The notes under the pieces: model-generated
Databases searched by the model: none
What the model saw: only the letters and a program-made list of their open reading frames with translations
What the model was told of the DNA's origin: nothing
In this document: piece after piece, positions 17,398 through 26,804 of the stretch
Layout: each line of letters opens with the position of its first letter
Numbering within the stretch: the first letter of the stretch is position 1
Position numbers and translations under genes: made by a program
NCBI RefSeq assembly: GCF_014651855.1
Contig: NZ_BMXR01000001.1
Location: 434,001-498,000, forward strand
DNA: 64,000 bases
Direction of reading: 5' to 3'
From: Saccharospirillum salsuginis
Lineage (GTDB): Bacteria; Pseudomonadota; Gammaproteobacteria; Pseudomonadales; Natronospirillaceae

Positions 17398-18603
17398 CTA
17401 GACGTACTGGCCCGCACACCAACCGCTGGCCCAGGCCCATTGGAAGTTGTATCCGCCGAGCCAGCCGGTCACGTCCAGTACCTCGCCGATAAAATACAGG
17501 CCGGGTACCTGTTTGGTCTCGAACGTTTTGGACGAGACCTCATCGGTACTGACACCGCCCAGCGTCACTTCGGCGGTGCGGTACCCTTCGGTGCCAGCGG
17601 GTACGCACGACCAATGGTGAAAGGCTTGTTCCAGCGCCGCCAGGTCCCGCTTGCTCATTTCGGCGATCGGTTTCGCCTGAATCTGTTCCAGTTCCGGGTT
17701 GATCGCGAGCCAGGCCTGCACGAAACGTTTGGGCAGTAGCCGGGCCAGCAACGTCTTGAGTTCGGCCTTTTCACCGGATTCGCGCCATTGCAGAATTCGG
17801 GCTCCGATGGACTCCGACGGTAGAAAGTCGATCTCGACACCCTCCCCCGGCTGCCAGTAATTGGTGATTTGCAGAATCGCAGGGCCACTGAGGCCACGGT
17901 GGGTGAACAGCAGTGCCTCGCTGAAGCTTTGTCGATCGGTGGAGACGCGCACCGGTAGGGAAACCCCGGCCAGCGACTGAGCCAGTTCCAGGCGTTTCCC
18001 GGATAAGGTGTAGGGCACCAGGGAGGCTCGACGTTCGGTCAAGGCAAGCCCGAATTGTTCGGCCAGTTGGTAGCCATACCCGGTAGCGCCCATCGTCGGA
18101 ATCGACGGCCCGCCGGTTGCGATGACCAGAGACTCGCAGCCGAAGGTCCCCTGACTGGTCGCCAGCTTGAACCGAACCGGGCCCTCACCCGTCAGACGCT
18201 CAACGGACTCGACGCTGCATCGGGTCCGGATATCCACACCGCCAGCCTCGCATTCGGCCAGCAGGATGTTCAGGATATCCTTGGATTTGTGATCACAGAA
18301 CAGCTGACCCAACGTTTTCTCGTGATACGCCAGATCGTAACTCTGCACCAGAGCGATAAAATCGAAGGGCGTGTAACGACTGAGCGCCGACACACAGAAA
18401 TGCGGATTATCGGAGACGAAGTTATCCGGTTCGACGAAAGTGTTGGTGAAATTGCAGCGGCCGCCGCCGGACATCAGAATTTTCTTGCCGACCTTGTTGG
18501 CGTGGTCCAGCACCGCCACACGCCGACCGCGCTGGCCGGCCACGGCCGCGCACATCAGGCCCGCCGCGCCACCGCCGATGATAATGCTGTCGAACTGCTG
18601 CAT
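17398..18603 (-). CDS. YhiN/HI0933-family FAD-dependent oxidoreductase
   Basis: 401 residues from the ATG at 18603; a TTG 21 bases upstream is possible. The N-terminal FAD motif IIGGGAAGLMCA is followed by GKKILMSGGGRCNFTN, the hallmark of the HI0933-like family. The C-terminus ends in GEVLDVTGWLGGYNFQWAWASG. The family is soluble, with no agreed reaction. It is convergent with the methyltransferase gene. Confidence 0.9.
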   Translation of the reverse strand: MQQFDSIIIGGGAAGLMCAAVAGQRGRRVAVLDHANKVGKKILMSGGGRCNFTNTFVEPDNFVSDNPHFCVSALSRYTPFDFIALVQSYDLAYHEKTLGQLFCDHKSKDILNILLAECEAGGVDIRTRCSVESVERLTGEGPVRFKLATSQGTFGCESLVIATGGPSIPTMGATGYGYQLAEQFGLALTERRASLVPYTLSGKRLELAQSLAGVSLPVRVSTDRQSFSEALLFTHRGLSGPAILQITNYWQPGEGVEIDFLPSESIGARILQWRESGEKAELKTLLARLLPKRFVQAWLAINPELEQIQAKPIAEMSKRDLAALEQAFHHWSCVPAGTEGYRTAEVTLGGVSTDEVSSKTFETKQVPGLYFIGEVLDVTGWLGGYNFQWAWASGWCAGQYV

Positions 18604-18713
18604 GAACGCTACCCCAACCGTCAAACGGCGCGAATGATACGTGATCGGGATGGGATTGTCGCAGAATCAGACGGCGAATGCCGCCGGATAACAAGCGTGA
18701 GGCTCAGTGAGGG

Positions 18714-19136
18714 CTATTCAGCGGCGCCCTTGACCTTGCCGCGCAATGCTTTGGTCTGGCCGCGCTGCGATTTCCGGTCCATGCGCCGGCGCTGGGATCC
18801 CTTGGTCGGCTTGGTCGGTCGGCGCTTTTTCTGGGTCACCATGGCGCTCTGAATCAACTGTTTCAGCCGTTCGAGCGCATCCTCCTTGTTCTTTTCCAGC
18901 GTTCGGAACTGTTGCGCCTTGATCACCACCACGCCCTCCTTCGAGATGCGCTGATCGGACAGGCGCAACAAACGCTCCTTGTAGACGGCCGGCAGGCTGG
19001 AATTGGGAATATCGAAACGAAGGTGAACGGCGGTCGCCACCTTGTTCACGTTCTGGCCACCGGCGCCCTGGGCCCGGATCTGGGAGAAATCCAGCTCCCA
19101 GTCGCCCAGGGTAACGGTGTTGGAAATGCGCAGCAT
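18714..19136 (-). CDS. arfB: Ribosome rescue peptidyl-tRNA hydrolase ArfB
   Basis: 140 residues. The GGQ motif is within RAQGAGGQNVNK (about 22-33), as in release factors. The basic C-terminal tail (KKRRPTKPTKGSQRRRMDRKSQRG) inserts into the mRNA channel of stalled ribosomes. There is no stop-codon recognition domain, and length matches E. coli ArfB (YaeJ). ArfB frees non-stop ribosomes by hydrolysing peptidyl-tRNA. Confidence 0.95.
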   Translation of the reverse strand: MLRISNTVTLGDWELDFSQIRAQGAGGQNVNKVATAVHLRFDIPNSSLPAVYKERLLRLSDQRISKEGVVVIKAQQFRTLEKNKEDALERLKQLIQSAMVTQKKRRPTKPTKGSQRRRMDRKSQRGQTKALRGKVKGAAE

Positions 19137-19203
19137 GATACAGCGGTTCGGTTAAGAAAGAGGCCGGATCACACCATAAGACCGGCCCGGGTTCAAGCGG
19201 CTG

Positions 19204-19599
19204 TCAATCGTCCGGCAGTTCAACCACCTGCTGGCCACCGCCCCAGCCGTGCTCAAGATCCCGCCCCTGAACGACCACGCGTTGATAGTCTTCGGGAATG
19301 GAAATGCCATACAGACCTCGGGTAAAAGGTTGTTCGTTGGCATGGTGGTGCAACAACTGACGCACACCAAAGACGGTGCCGTCTTCACTCATCACCCGAA
19401 ATGCATCCGCATACCGCTGCGGTGAATCGTAAGGTGACGACAATGTGACACTGAAGTCATATCGATGCGCGCCGCTTTGCTCGACGGTCACATCAACAAC
19501 ATCCGGATAGGTTTGATCGCTCTGGGCGATCGCGTTTGACAATATAAGGCTGGAGAACACAGTACAGGTCAGTACAAACGGCAGTCCCAGTCGTTTCAT
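19204..19599 (-). CDS. Secreted conserved hypothetical protein
   Basis: 131 residues from the ATG at 19599, preceded by AGAGGG; a TTG 6 bases earlier is less likely. A signal peptide (about 1-26, ending SNAIA) leads to a compact beta-rich domain with YDFSVTLSSPYDSPQRYADAFRV and LLHHHANEQPFTRGLYGISIP. It is probably periplasmic. The HHH cluster might bind metal, but that is only a guess. I do not know a function. It lies 67 bases upstream of arfB on the same strand. Confidence 0.75.
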   Translation of the reverse strand: MKRLGLPFVLTCTVFSSLILSNAIAQSDQTYPDVVDVTVEQSGAHRYDFSVTLSSPYDSPQRYADAFRVMSEDGTVFGVRQLLHHHANEQPFTRGLYGISIPEDYQRVVVQGRDLEHGWGGGQQVVELPDD

Positions 19600-19679
19600 C
19601 GTCAATTCCCTCTGTTTGTGGTTCGCCGTTAGGGTAACAAACTCACGGCACTCTTGTAGAGGCTTGTCTTCGGCAACTG

Positions 19680-20039
19680 TTAATGAACGTCTTTTCGTTG
19701 TTCGGCTTCCTGGGCCAGAATGCGTTCAGCATCGAGTGTACCGATTGGAATGTCGGTGCGAGTCGGAATATCACCACTCAGTTGCAGCGCAAGATACCGC
19801 ATGGCACACACGCGAAGAAAGGAAGTAAAGTTGCCTAAATCATGACCAGCGTCGATGGATTCATGATACAACCGGGTGATCATTTGCGGCACGTTCATGT
19901 CATCGCGCGCGGCGATTTCTTCCAGTATCTTCCAGAAACAATTTTCCAGCCGGACACTGGTCACCATGCCATCGATTCGCAACGAATGAGTACAACTGAC
20001 CCAAAGGTCAGGGTCCGCATTAACAAACAACTTACACAT
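19680..20039 (-). CDS. Ribbon-helix-helix domain protein
   Basis: 119 residues from the ATG at 20039, with GGAG 9 bases upstream; the longer open frame runs into repeat R4 and is rejected. MVTSVRLENCFWKILEEIAARDDMNVPQMITRLYHE has the strand-helix-helix pattern of the RHH_4 family, and FTSFLRVCAMRYL follows. It is a possible small DNA-binding regulator. No toxin partner is adjacent. Confidence 0.75.
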   Translation of the reverse strand: MCKLFVNADPDLWVSCTHSLRIDGMVTSVRLENCFWKILEEIAARDDMNVPQMITRLYHESIDAGHDLGNFTSFLRVCAMRYLALQLSGDIPTRTDIPIGTLDAERILAQEAEQRKDVH

Positions 20040-20100
20040 GGTGGTGCGCTCCGGTTTGATTCTGTGGTTTGTTGGTACAGTGCCAGGGTCCGTGCTCGAT

Positions 20101-20196
20101 GTCGGGTATGCTCTTCCAGGGGCCGCTGTGAACCCATCCATGGGCGCTTAACTTCGGCATCCATGCCTCAGATGCCCCTTCCAGAGCATACCCGAC
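20101..20196. repeat. Palindromic ATGGAT-hairpin element, copy R4
   Basis: Arms 20101-20123 and 20174-20196 match at 20 of 23 positions. The three mismatches form an internal loop (TTCC opposite GGAA-type bases) that recurs in R6. The core on the minus strand contains GGCATGGATGCC and CCCATGGATGGG. It lies just upstream of the ribbon-helix-helix gene. Confidence 0.85.
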
Positions 20197-20280
20197 ACCG
20201 ACCACTCGCTATCATGCCAAATACCACCTACAACATCAGAGTGTTATTGGAGTATCTGGCACCACTGTCAGCGACGGATG

Positions 20281-20373
20281 CCCGGGTTGCTCATTCGGGG
20301 ATGTGCGAGGCATGGATGCCGAGGTCAAGCCCCCATGGATGGGTTCACGGCGACCCCGAATGAGCAACCCGGG
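20281..20373. repeat. Palindromic ATGGAT-hairpin element, copy R5 (perfect 20-base arms)
   Basis: Arms 20281-20300 and 20354-20373 are perfectly complementary. The core on the plus strand has GGCATGGATGCC then CCCATGGATGGG followed by TTCACGGCGACCCC. R4 and R5 have opposite orientation. Both are bracketed by GTGCCAGGGT (20080-20089) and ACCCTGGCAC (20386-20395). Confidence 0.85.
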
Positions 20374-20409
20374 TAGCCGGCGCGAACCCTGGCACATATC
20401 CAACTTTAT

Positions 20410-20973
20410 TCAGCCTCCCAGGACAACCATAAACTGCTTCAACCAAGCTGGGTGGGCAGGCCAGGCGGGTGCGGTAACCAGTTTGCCGTCGGTGATGGCG
20501 TCGTCCACGGAAATGTCAGCGTAGTCAGCACCGGCTTGCTCGACTTCTGGGCGACAGGCCGGATAGGCTGAGCAATGACGACCGCGCAAGACACCGGCCG
20601 CGGCCAGTAACTGGGCACCGTGGCAAATGGCCGCCACCGGTTTGTCGTTGTCGAAAAAGTGCTGAACCATGGTCAGTACCCGGTCGTTCAGACGCAGGTA
20701 TTCCGGTGCGCGACCACCCGGAACAACCAAGGCATCGTAGTCGGACACGTTGATGGTGTCGAAATCGGCGTTCAACGCGAAGCGGTGCCCCGGTTTTTCT
20801 GTGTAGGTCTGGTCGCCTTCGAAATCGTGAATGGCGGTGGCGACCGTATCGCCGGCTTTCTTCTCCGGGCATACAGCGTGTACTTCGTGGCCACAAGCCT
20901 GCAGCGTCTGGAACGGTACCATGGTCTCGTAGTCTTCGGTGAAGTCACCGGTGATCATCAGTATCTTGGCCAT
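20410..20973 (-). CDS. DJ-1/PfpI family protein
   Basis: 187 residues. The nucleophile elbow [13 protein letters not shown] carries the reactive Cys next to His, and [15 protein letters not shown] supplies the conserved loop. Members include deglycase- and amidase-like stress proteins; activity here cannot be assigned. It is cytoplasmic, preceded by a strong AAGGAG. Repeat R5 begins about 37 bases after its stop. Confidence 0.9.
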   Translation of the reverse strand: MAKILMITGDFTEDYETMVPFQTLQACGHEVHAVCPEKKAGDTVATAIHDFEGDQTYTEKPGHRFALNADFDTINVSDYDALVVPGGRAPEYLRLNDRVLTMVQHFFDNDKPVAAICHGAQLLAAAGVLRGRHCSAYPACRPEVEQAGADYADISVDDAITDGKLVTAPAWPAHPAWLKQFMVVLGG

Positions 20974-21094
20974 CTCGATTCTCCTTCTTGTTCAGTCCGG
21001 ATGGACAGCGTTTGGGGACAGGATAGATACAGCACAGGAAGGTTAGCAGGGAAGTTCGAGCGGCGGGTATTAACGGGATACTACGAAACGGTGG

Positions 21095-23671
21095 TCAGCC
21101 GACACTGGGATAATCCGTCTCGCCCGCCGAGTCGTCGCTCAACTGGCGCAACAGGGCGTCGGCCGAATCCGGTCGACCGAACAGGTAGCCCTGGTAGGCC
21201 AGGCAACCGGCGGCGGCGAGCCAATCTTTCTGGGCCTCGGTCTCCACGCCTTCGGCGATGACATCCACCTCCAGGCTGTGACCCAGGCCGATGATGGTGC
21301 GGGCGATGGCGCCGGCGACGGAGTTGGTCAGGATGTCGGCTACGAACGACTGGTCGATTTTCAACTGAGCCAGGGGCAAGCGTTTCAGGTACGCCAGGGA
21401 GGAATAGCCGGTACCGAAATCATCGAGTGCTACCTGAACACCGATGTCCTTCAGAGCGGTGATCTTGTCGATGGCATCGTCCAGGTCGTCGATCAACATG
21501 GATTCGGTCAGTTCGATTTTGAGTCGCTCGGGCCGGGCACCGGTCAGGTGCAACACAGCCTCGATCGAGGCGACGAAATCGTCGGAGCGGAATTGCCAGG
21601 CACTGACATTGACCGACAGGGTCAGCGCTTCGGTCGTGGAATCTTTCGACCACGCATGCAACTGGGAACAGGCCGTTTTCAATACCCATCGACCCAGGGG
21701 TTGAATCAAACCACTGGATTCGGCGACCGGTATGAATTCGCCCGGTGAGACGACACCCCGCTGCGGATGCTGCCAGCGCAACAGGGCTTCGGCGCCGATG
21801 ATGCGTCCATTGGCGTCCACCTGAGGCTGGTAGACCAGAAAGAAGTCTTCCCTATGTATGCTGACGCGCATGTCGGCTTCAAGCTCCATGCGGGACTGAA
21901 GCACGGTCTGCATGTCGGACGAATAGAAACAAACCCGGCCCCGGCCGGTTTTCTTGGCCTGGTGCATGGCCAGCTCGGCCTGTTTCATTAAGGTGTCGAG
22001 GCTGTAATCGGACGCATCGTCCGACAAGGCGGCACCAACACTGGCTGTGCAGTGGTACGTGAAGTCATCCCAGGCATAATGCTTGCGCAGAAGAGTGAGT
22101 ACCTGGTCGCACAGGCGTTGTGTCGTTTCATTCAGGGTGGCGGACTCAAGGCCGGTCGCCAGAATGACGAATTCATCGGCGCCCAAATGGATAAGATGGC
22201 TGTCGCCCGATAATAACGACTGCAGTCGCCGACTCACTTCCCGCAACAGGTCGTCACCGTACTCGTGACCGTGGTAATCATTGATGTTCTTGAAGTGGTC
22301 GATGTCGATCACCAGCAAGGCCACGCCCTGGTCCGACTGTCGATCCCGAACCCGGTGTTCGAGATGGTCGAACAGATAGGCCCTGTTGGGCAGTCCGGTC
22401 TGGGAGTCGTAGTAGGCCAGTTGGTGTATTTTCTGTTCGCGTTGTTTTTGCTCGGTGATATCGGTCGAGATACCGCACAGGGCATAAACCTGGCCATCGC
22501 TGTCCCGCAAGGGAATTTTGACGGACACGTAGGTTCCTTGAATCTGACCGTAGCGCATCTGTTCTTCTACGGAAAGTGGCTGACCGTCGGCGATGACTTT
22601 GCGGTCGTTGGTCAACAATTCCCGGGCCGTCTCCGCATCGAGCACGTCGCTGTCGTCCTTGCCGATCAGTTCGTTTTCGGTCAGCTTAAAATTGTCGAGC
22701 ACTTTCTTGTTGGCGTAAACATAGCGGCCATCGCGGTCCTTGATGTAAATAAAGGCGCCGACGCTGTCGAGAATGGTGGCCAGCTTCTGTTCACTTTGCC
22801 GCAAATCCCGGGTTCGGTCCGCGACCACGCGCCTGAGCCAGAATACGACCCCGACGGCAATGAACAGGAGCACCAGAGCCGCCACCAGCATGCCGATCAG
22901 CCGGGGCGAGACCAGGGGTTTGGGCGGCAGGGTTTGCCAACGATCGAGAATGTCGAAGTACACCGAGTCCGGGTCGAGACGCCATTGCGACAGCTGCATA
23001 TCGATGGCGGACAGAACTTCGGGGTTAAGACCTTGTCCGGTGGCGAAATACAACGGAACCGGCTGGAACACGATCGGCGTCGCCACCAGTTCGAACCGGC
23101 TGGCAAACAGAGCCCCATATTGATGGTTGGTGATGGCGGCGTCCACTTCGCCAACCTGAACCCGTCGGAACGCTTCGGGGTAACTGTCGACGCCCACCAG
23201 TGTCACGTTGACGCCGAACCCGTCCAACAGGTCGGTAAAACCCGCTTCCTGTATGGATTCATCGAGAACGGCCACGCGCCTGTTTTCGAGTTGAAAGATG
23301 GAAACCAGGGACGCATCCGCCCGGGCATAGAGTTGCGACCAACTGTTCAGGGCGGGCTGACGGTGAAAATCATAGACATCGGCACGGGCATCGCTGTAGG
23401 CGACATCGGGCATCAGATCGAGCTCGCCGCGGTTCAGCATGCGCAGACAGCGGGTCCAGTTACACGACTGAAATTCCAGGGACCAGCCCTGTTCGCGTGC
23501 GATCGCCGTCAGCAGATCGACGAACAGCCCGGACGGACGGCCCTGTTCATCGAAGAATATTTTTGGTTCGTTCTGGTAGACGCCGACGGTCAGGGTCCGG
23601 GCAGCGGCCACCTGGACGACCAGCATGGTCATCAGGAGCAGAGAAAAGAGCCAATGTCGTTGGAGCGGCAT
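21095..23671 (-). CDS. SBP-domain sensor with PAS, GGDEF and EAL domains
   Basis: 858 residues from the ATG at 23671, with GAGGGG before it; the open frame extends upstream through the EamA gene but that part is a shadow. Order: signal peptide (1-24), SBP_bac_3 ligand-binding domain (about 25-245), membrane helix (about 262-284), PAS (about 300-415), GGDEF (about 425-585) and EAL (about 595-845). The GGDEF loop reads GADEF, one substitution from the active consensus. EAL residues (AEALLRW, LTES, DDFGTGYSSL, LKIDQSF, AEGVE) are intact. It probably senses a small molecule in the periplasm and changes c-di-GMP, likely downward. It lies 17 bases behind the EamA gene. Confidence 0.9.
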   Translation of the reverse strand: MPLQRHWLFSLLLMTMLVVQVAAARTLTVGVYQNEPKIFFDEQGRPSGLFVDLLTAIAREQGWSLEFQSCNWTRCLRMLNRGELDLMPDVAYSDARADVYDFHRQPALNSWSQLYARADASLVSIFQLENRRVAVLDESIQEAGFTDLLDGFGVNVTLVGVDSYPEAFRRVQVGEVDAAITNHQYGALFASRFELVATPIVFQPVPLYFATGQGLNPEVLSAIDMQLSQWRLDPDSVYFDILDRWQTLPPKPLVSPRLIGMLVAALVLLFIAVGVVFWLRRVVADRTRDLRQSEQKLATILDSVGAFIYIKDRDGRYVYANKKVLDNFKLTENELIGKDDSDVLDAETARELLTNDRKVIADGQPLSVEEQMRYGQIQGTYVSVKIPLRDSDGQVYALCGISTDITEQKQREQKIHQLAYYDSQTGLPNRAYLFDHLEHRVRDRQSDQGVALLVIDIDHFKNINDYHGHEYGDDLLREVSRRLQSLLSGDSHLIHLGADEFVILATGLESATLNETTQRLCDQVLTLLRKHYAWDDFTYHCTASVGAALSDDASDYSLDTLMKQAELAMHQAKKTGRGRVCFYSSDMQTVLQSRMELEADMRVSIHREDFFLVYQPQVDANGRIIGAEALLRWQHPQRGVVSPGEFIPVAESSGLIQPLGRWVLKTACSQLHAWSKDSTTEALTLSVNVSAWQFRSDDFVASIEAVLHLTGARPERLKIELTESMLIDDLDDAIDKITALKDIGVQVALDDFGTGYSSLAYLKRLPLAQLKIDQSFVADILTNSVAGAIARTIIGLGHSLEVDVIAEGVETEAQKDWLAAAGCLAYQGYLFGRPDSADALLRQLSDDSAGETDYPSVG

Positions 23672-23688
23672 GACAGCCCCCTCGTATT

Positions 23689-24645
23689 TCAGAATTCTTT
23701 CACCGGCATCGACAGTACCTGTTGCTCCGTCCAAGGTGCGGGCGGTTTCGGTCGTTGAGAATAACCGTAGAGCAATAATCCGAAAGAGCAACCGATGATA
23801 GCCAGCCACTGCACGGCGGTGGGCAGTTCGCCCAGCAAGGGTATCGCCAGCAAGGCGGTGACCGTCGGTACGAAGGCCATGAACAGGGCGCTGCTGATCG
23901 ATCCCAGTTCGCGGATGGTAAAGCCGAGCAGGAACAACGCCAGTACGCTGACCACCACCCCCTGGTAGGCCATCTGCAATCCGATGTCGGTCCAGAGAGC
24001 GTTCGAGAGATTGTGGGGCAGCCACCACCACAACGGCACACACAACACGGCGTTGATCAACGGCACCCAGGCCAGGATTTCCTTGAGCGTGACCTGCCAG
24101 TATTTCACCGCCGTCATGTAGACGGACATGACCCAGGCCGCGCCGAACAGCAGAGCAATGGCGGTCCAGGGTACCTGTTGTCGCATCAGGTCGGGGACGA
24201 CCATCAGCGCATTGGCGGCCACGATCATCGCCACGGCGATCCAGGCCCACCAGCGTAACCGCTGGCGCAACAACCAGACCGCCAGCAAACCGCTGATGAT
24301 GGGCAGAGTGCCGTTCACCAGTACGCCGACATTGGCGGCCGGGCTCGCTTTCATGCCGTAGAAACTGAACAGGGTATAGGGGAAACCGCAGCCCAATGCC
24401 ACAACCAGCGCTCGCCCCAGCGGCAATCGACGCCAGTTGTAGCGCAGCGACCAGGGCAAGGTGCACACCGCCGCCGTGGCGAAGCGCAACAGGGTGATGT
24501 CCGCCGGCGTCAGTTGGGTGTGCACGCCCAGACGCGACAGCACGATCCACCCGGACCAGATCAGCACCACGACCAATCCGCTGAGTACCGCCAGACGGCG
24601 CACGGCCCGATCGGACAATCCACGTGACTTGTCGGTTTCCGCCAT
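23689..24645 (-). CDS. EamA/DMT-superfamily transporter
   Basis: 318 residues with about ten hydrophobic helices arranged as two EamA repeats (about 15-150 and 165-300). Such proteins export or import metabolites and amino acids at the inner membrane; the substrate is unknown. A clear AAGGAA site precedes the ATG. It sits between a chemoreceptor gene (45 bases) and the SBP-GGDEF-EAL gene (17 bases) on one strand, so an operon linking sensing and transport is likely. Confidence 0.9.
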   Translation of the reverse strand: MAETDKSRGLSDRAVRRLAVLSGLVVVLIWSGWIVLSRLGVHTQLTPADITLLRFATAAVCTLPWSLRYNWRRLPLGRALVVALGCGFPYTLFSFYGMKASPAANVGVLVNGTLPIISGLLAVWLLRQRLRWWAWIAVAMIVAANALMVVPDLMRQQVPWTAIALLFGAAWVMSVYMTAVKYWQVTLKEILAWVPLINAVLCVPLWWWLPHNLSNALWTDIGLQMAYQGVVVSVLALFLLGFTIRELGSISSALFMAFVPTVTALLAIPLLGELPTAVQWLAIIGCSFGLLLYGYSQRPKPPAPWTEQQVLSMPVKEF

Positions 24646-24690
24646 GCGTTCAGTTCCTTGCCTGGTGACTGATGTGTTCGGTGCCCGACG

Positions 24691-26649
24691 CTAACACAGA
24701 AAGGCCTGAACCTTGGTTTTCAACTGCGCCATGCGACCGGTCAGGTGTTCGCTCGCCGCCCGAGCCTGTTCGGCCAGCGTGCTGGCCTGCCCACCCTGCT
24801 CGGAGAAATGCCGCAACCCCTCGTGCACGGACTGGATCGAATCCTGTTGTACGGCGGTGTCGCGGGCGATCGCCCGGTTCATGTCGAGTACTTCCAGGAA
24901 GCGCTGACTCAGGGCCTCGAGCTCCTCGCGGGTGCGGTCCAGGCTTTCGAGCCCGGCCTGGCTGCTGCCGGCACTGACCTGCAACTGGTCCGCGACCTGA
25001 TTACTGGCGGTGCGCAGATTGTCGATGATGCCCTGGATTTCATTGGTCGAATCCTGGGTGCGTTGCGCCAGTTTGCGCACTTCGTCGGCGACGACGGCGA
25101 AACCGCGGCCGTGCTCACCGGCCCGCGCCGCTTCGATGGCGGCATTGAGCGCCAAAAGATTGGTCTGCTCGGAAACGCCCTGAATCACATCCAGCACATG
25201 CAGCACTTCATCGCTGTGCTTGAGCAGTTCGTCCATGCGTTCCCGCGCCGTCAGCATGTCCTGTTCCAGTTTGCCGATAGCGGTGTGACTGCTTTCCAGT
25301 TGCTGACTGGCCGAACGCAGCGCCTCGCTGCCGCCTTCCGAGCGTTGCCCGGCCTCGACGGCGTTGGACGCCACTTCCGACACCTTGCCGGCGATGCCGT
25401 CCATGGTGGACGCCACCGTAGCCAGTTCGGTCCGGTGTTGCTCGAACGCCTCGGTGGTGTGGCGGGCGCCGGAGCTGAGTTCGGAGGCGATGCTTTCGGC
25501 ATGGTCGCACCCTTCGCGCACTTCGCCCAGGGTGTCCCCCAGGCGGGTCAGCAAGTGGTTCAACTGCGAGCACAGTTCGCCGATTTCGGCCCGGTCGGAG
25601 GTGGTGAATCGTTGCCGTAAATCCAGCGACTCGGTCACCGCCATGACCTGATTGCGCAACGCCGTCAACGGCGACACCAGAGCGCGGGCCATGGGGTACA
25701 ACAACGCCAGACCGAGCAGCAACAGCACCGCCGCCACCATCAAGGTAACTTTTTGGTTGTCGGCGATGTCGGCCCGAATGTCCGTCGTCGGCACTTCGGC
25801 GACCAGATACCGTTGCAGGCTGGGGAGCCAGACCGAACCGACGAAGGCTTCCCGGCCTTGCCAGCGGGTCTCGAAGACCCGGGCATCGCCGCCGCGATTG
25901 TCGAGCAGTTGGCCGGCCTGTTCCCGGCCGGTCAGGTTCAGCGACCCGGCCTGATCGGCATCCGGATGCACATCGACCAGTCCGCCGGGTTGCACCAGCA
26001 TGACCTGGCCACTGTCGCCGATGCGGTAGTCGCGGATCATGGCCGCCAGCTGTTCCATGTTCATCGCACCGCCGGCGACATTGAGTGGTCGCCCCTGGCG
26101 GTCTTCGAACTCGCTGCGGTAATTGACGAACATCAGCAACTGGTCACCGCTGAACGCGTTGGTATCGAGGTTCAGTTCGTACGATTGACTCCGCTCGACG
26201 AACTGAAAATACCAGGCGTCGTCCGGGTTGTCGCGGGACATGACGCGCGCGTTCAGCGAGCCGTCTTCATAAAACAGAATGCGCAATTCGTCGCCCACGC
26301 GAATGGACATGAATACGGCCGAGGCCTCCAATGACGACTGGGTTTGCGCCATGGCGTCACCGATCTCGTCGAGACGGCCTTCGGGTGCACCCGCGCGTAT
26401 CCAGTCGGCGATGAAGGTGTTGTTGGCCAGGGCTCCGGAGCCGGCCAGTGCCAGATTCAACCGCCCCTGGATGGACGCCGCCATGCCGTTCAGGGCGGTG
26501 GGCAGCTCCTCGGTTTGCAGACGCGTCAAACGGTCGCGGGCGGACAGGTTGGATTGCAGGACAACGACCAGGATCAGAACGGTCGCCAATATCAGGGAAG
26601 TGGCCGCGAACAGGCGGGTTCGCAACGCAAGTCGGTTCCAGAACGTCAT
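24691..26649 (-). CDS. Methyl-accepting chemotaxis protein with Cache-type periplasmic domain
   Basis: 652 residues. A membrane helix at about 12-32 is followed by a periplasmic region of about 280 residues with Cache character ([27 protein letters not shown]). Then come a second helix (about 300-322), HAMP, and a signalling hairpin with the tip [41 protein letters not shown]. It transmits ligand occupancy to CheA/CheW. It has no C-terminal CheR-binding pentapeptide. First gene of the presumed MCP-EamA-GGDEF/EAL unit. Confidence 0.93.
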   Translation of the reverse strand: MTFWNRLALRTRLFAATSLILATVLILVVVLQSNLSARDRLTRLQTEELPTALNGMAASIQGRLNLALAGSGALANNTFIADWIRAGAPEGRLDEIGDAMAQTQSSLEASAVFMSIRVGDELRILFYEDGSLNARVMSRDNPDDAWYFQFVERSQSYELNLDTNAFSGDQLLMFVNYRSEFEDRQGRPLNVAGGAMNMEQLAAMIRDYRIGDSGQVMLVQPGGLVDVHPDADQAGSLNLTGREQAGQLLDNRGGDARVFETRWQGREAFVGSVWLPSLQRYLVAEVPTTDIRADIADNQKVTLMVAAVLLLLGLALLYPMARALVSPLTALRNQVMAVTESLDLRQRFTTSDRAEIGELCSQLNHLLTRLGDTLGEVREGCDHAESIASELSSGARHTTEAFEQHRTELATVASTMDGIAGKVSEVASNAVEAGQRSEGGSEALRSASQQLESSHTAIGKLEQDMLTARERMDELLKHSDEVLHVLDVIQGVSEQTNLLALNAAIEAARAGEHGRGFAVVADEVRKLAQRTQDSTNEIQGIIDNLRTASNQVADQLQVSAGSSQAGLESLDRTREELEALSQRFLEVLDMNRAIARDTAVQQDSIQSVHEGLRHFSEQGGQASTLAEQARAASEHLTGRMAQLKTKVQAFLC

Positions 26650-26738
26650 CGTCGGTTCCTTTGTGGATACTACAGGGATCGAGTCCTTGTGGCTGCGTCA
26701 CATCCCGCGCGCCCACCACATCCCTGAAGACTAGATCC

Positions 26739-26772
26739 GGGCGGACGGTTTCGCAATGGAATCCGTCCGCCC
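26739..26772 (-). terminator. GC-rich hairpin after the cytochrome b5/FMN gene
   Basis: GGGCGGACGG and CCGTCCGCCC form a perfect 10-base stem with a 14-base loop, 33 bases past the stop at 26805 in the direction of transcription. No T tract follows, so intrinsic termination is only possible. Confidence 0.4.
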
Positions 26773-26804
26773 TGTGTCACATCTGTCCGCTTTGCGTTGT
26801 TGAT

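Noticed and set aside
19961-20524. Open frames giving MDAEVK...PWMGS-type peptides over repeats R4, R5 and R6
   Set aside because: They are translations of the ATGGAT-hairpin core (GCATGGATGCCGAGGTCAAG...), lack ribosome sites and lie in the palindromes. Similar peptides are likely annotation artefacts.
21095-24550. A 1151-codon minus-strand frame starting inside the EamA gene
   Set aside because: The signal peptide and ribosome site mark the start at 23671; the rest is out-of-frame EamA sequence.
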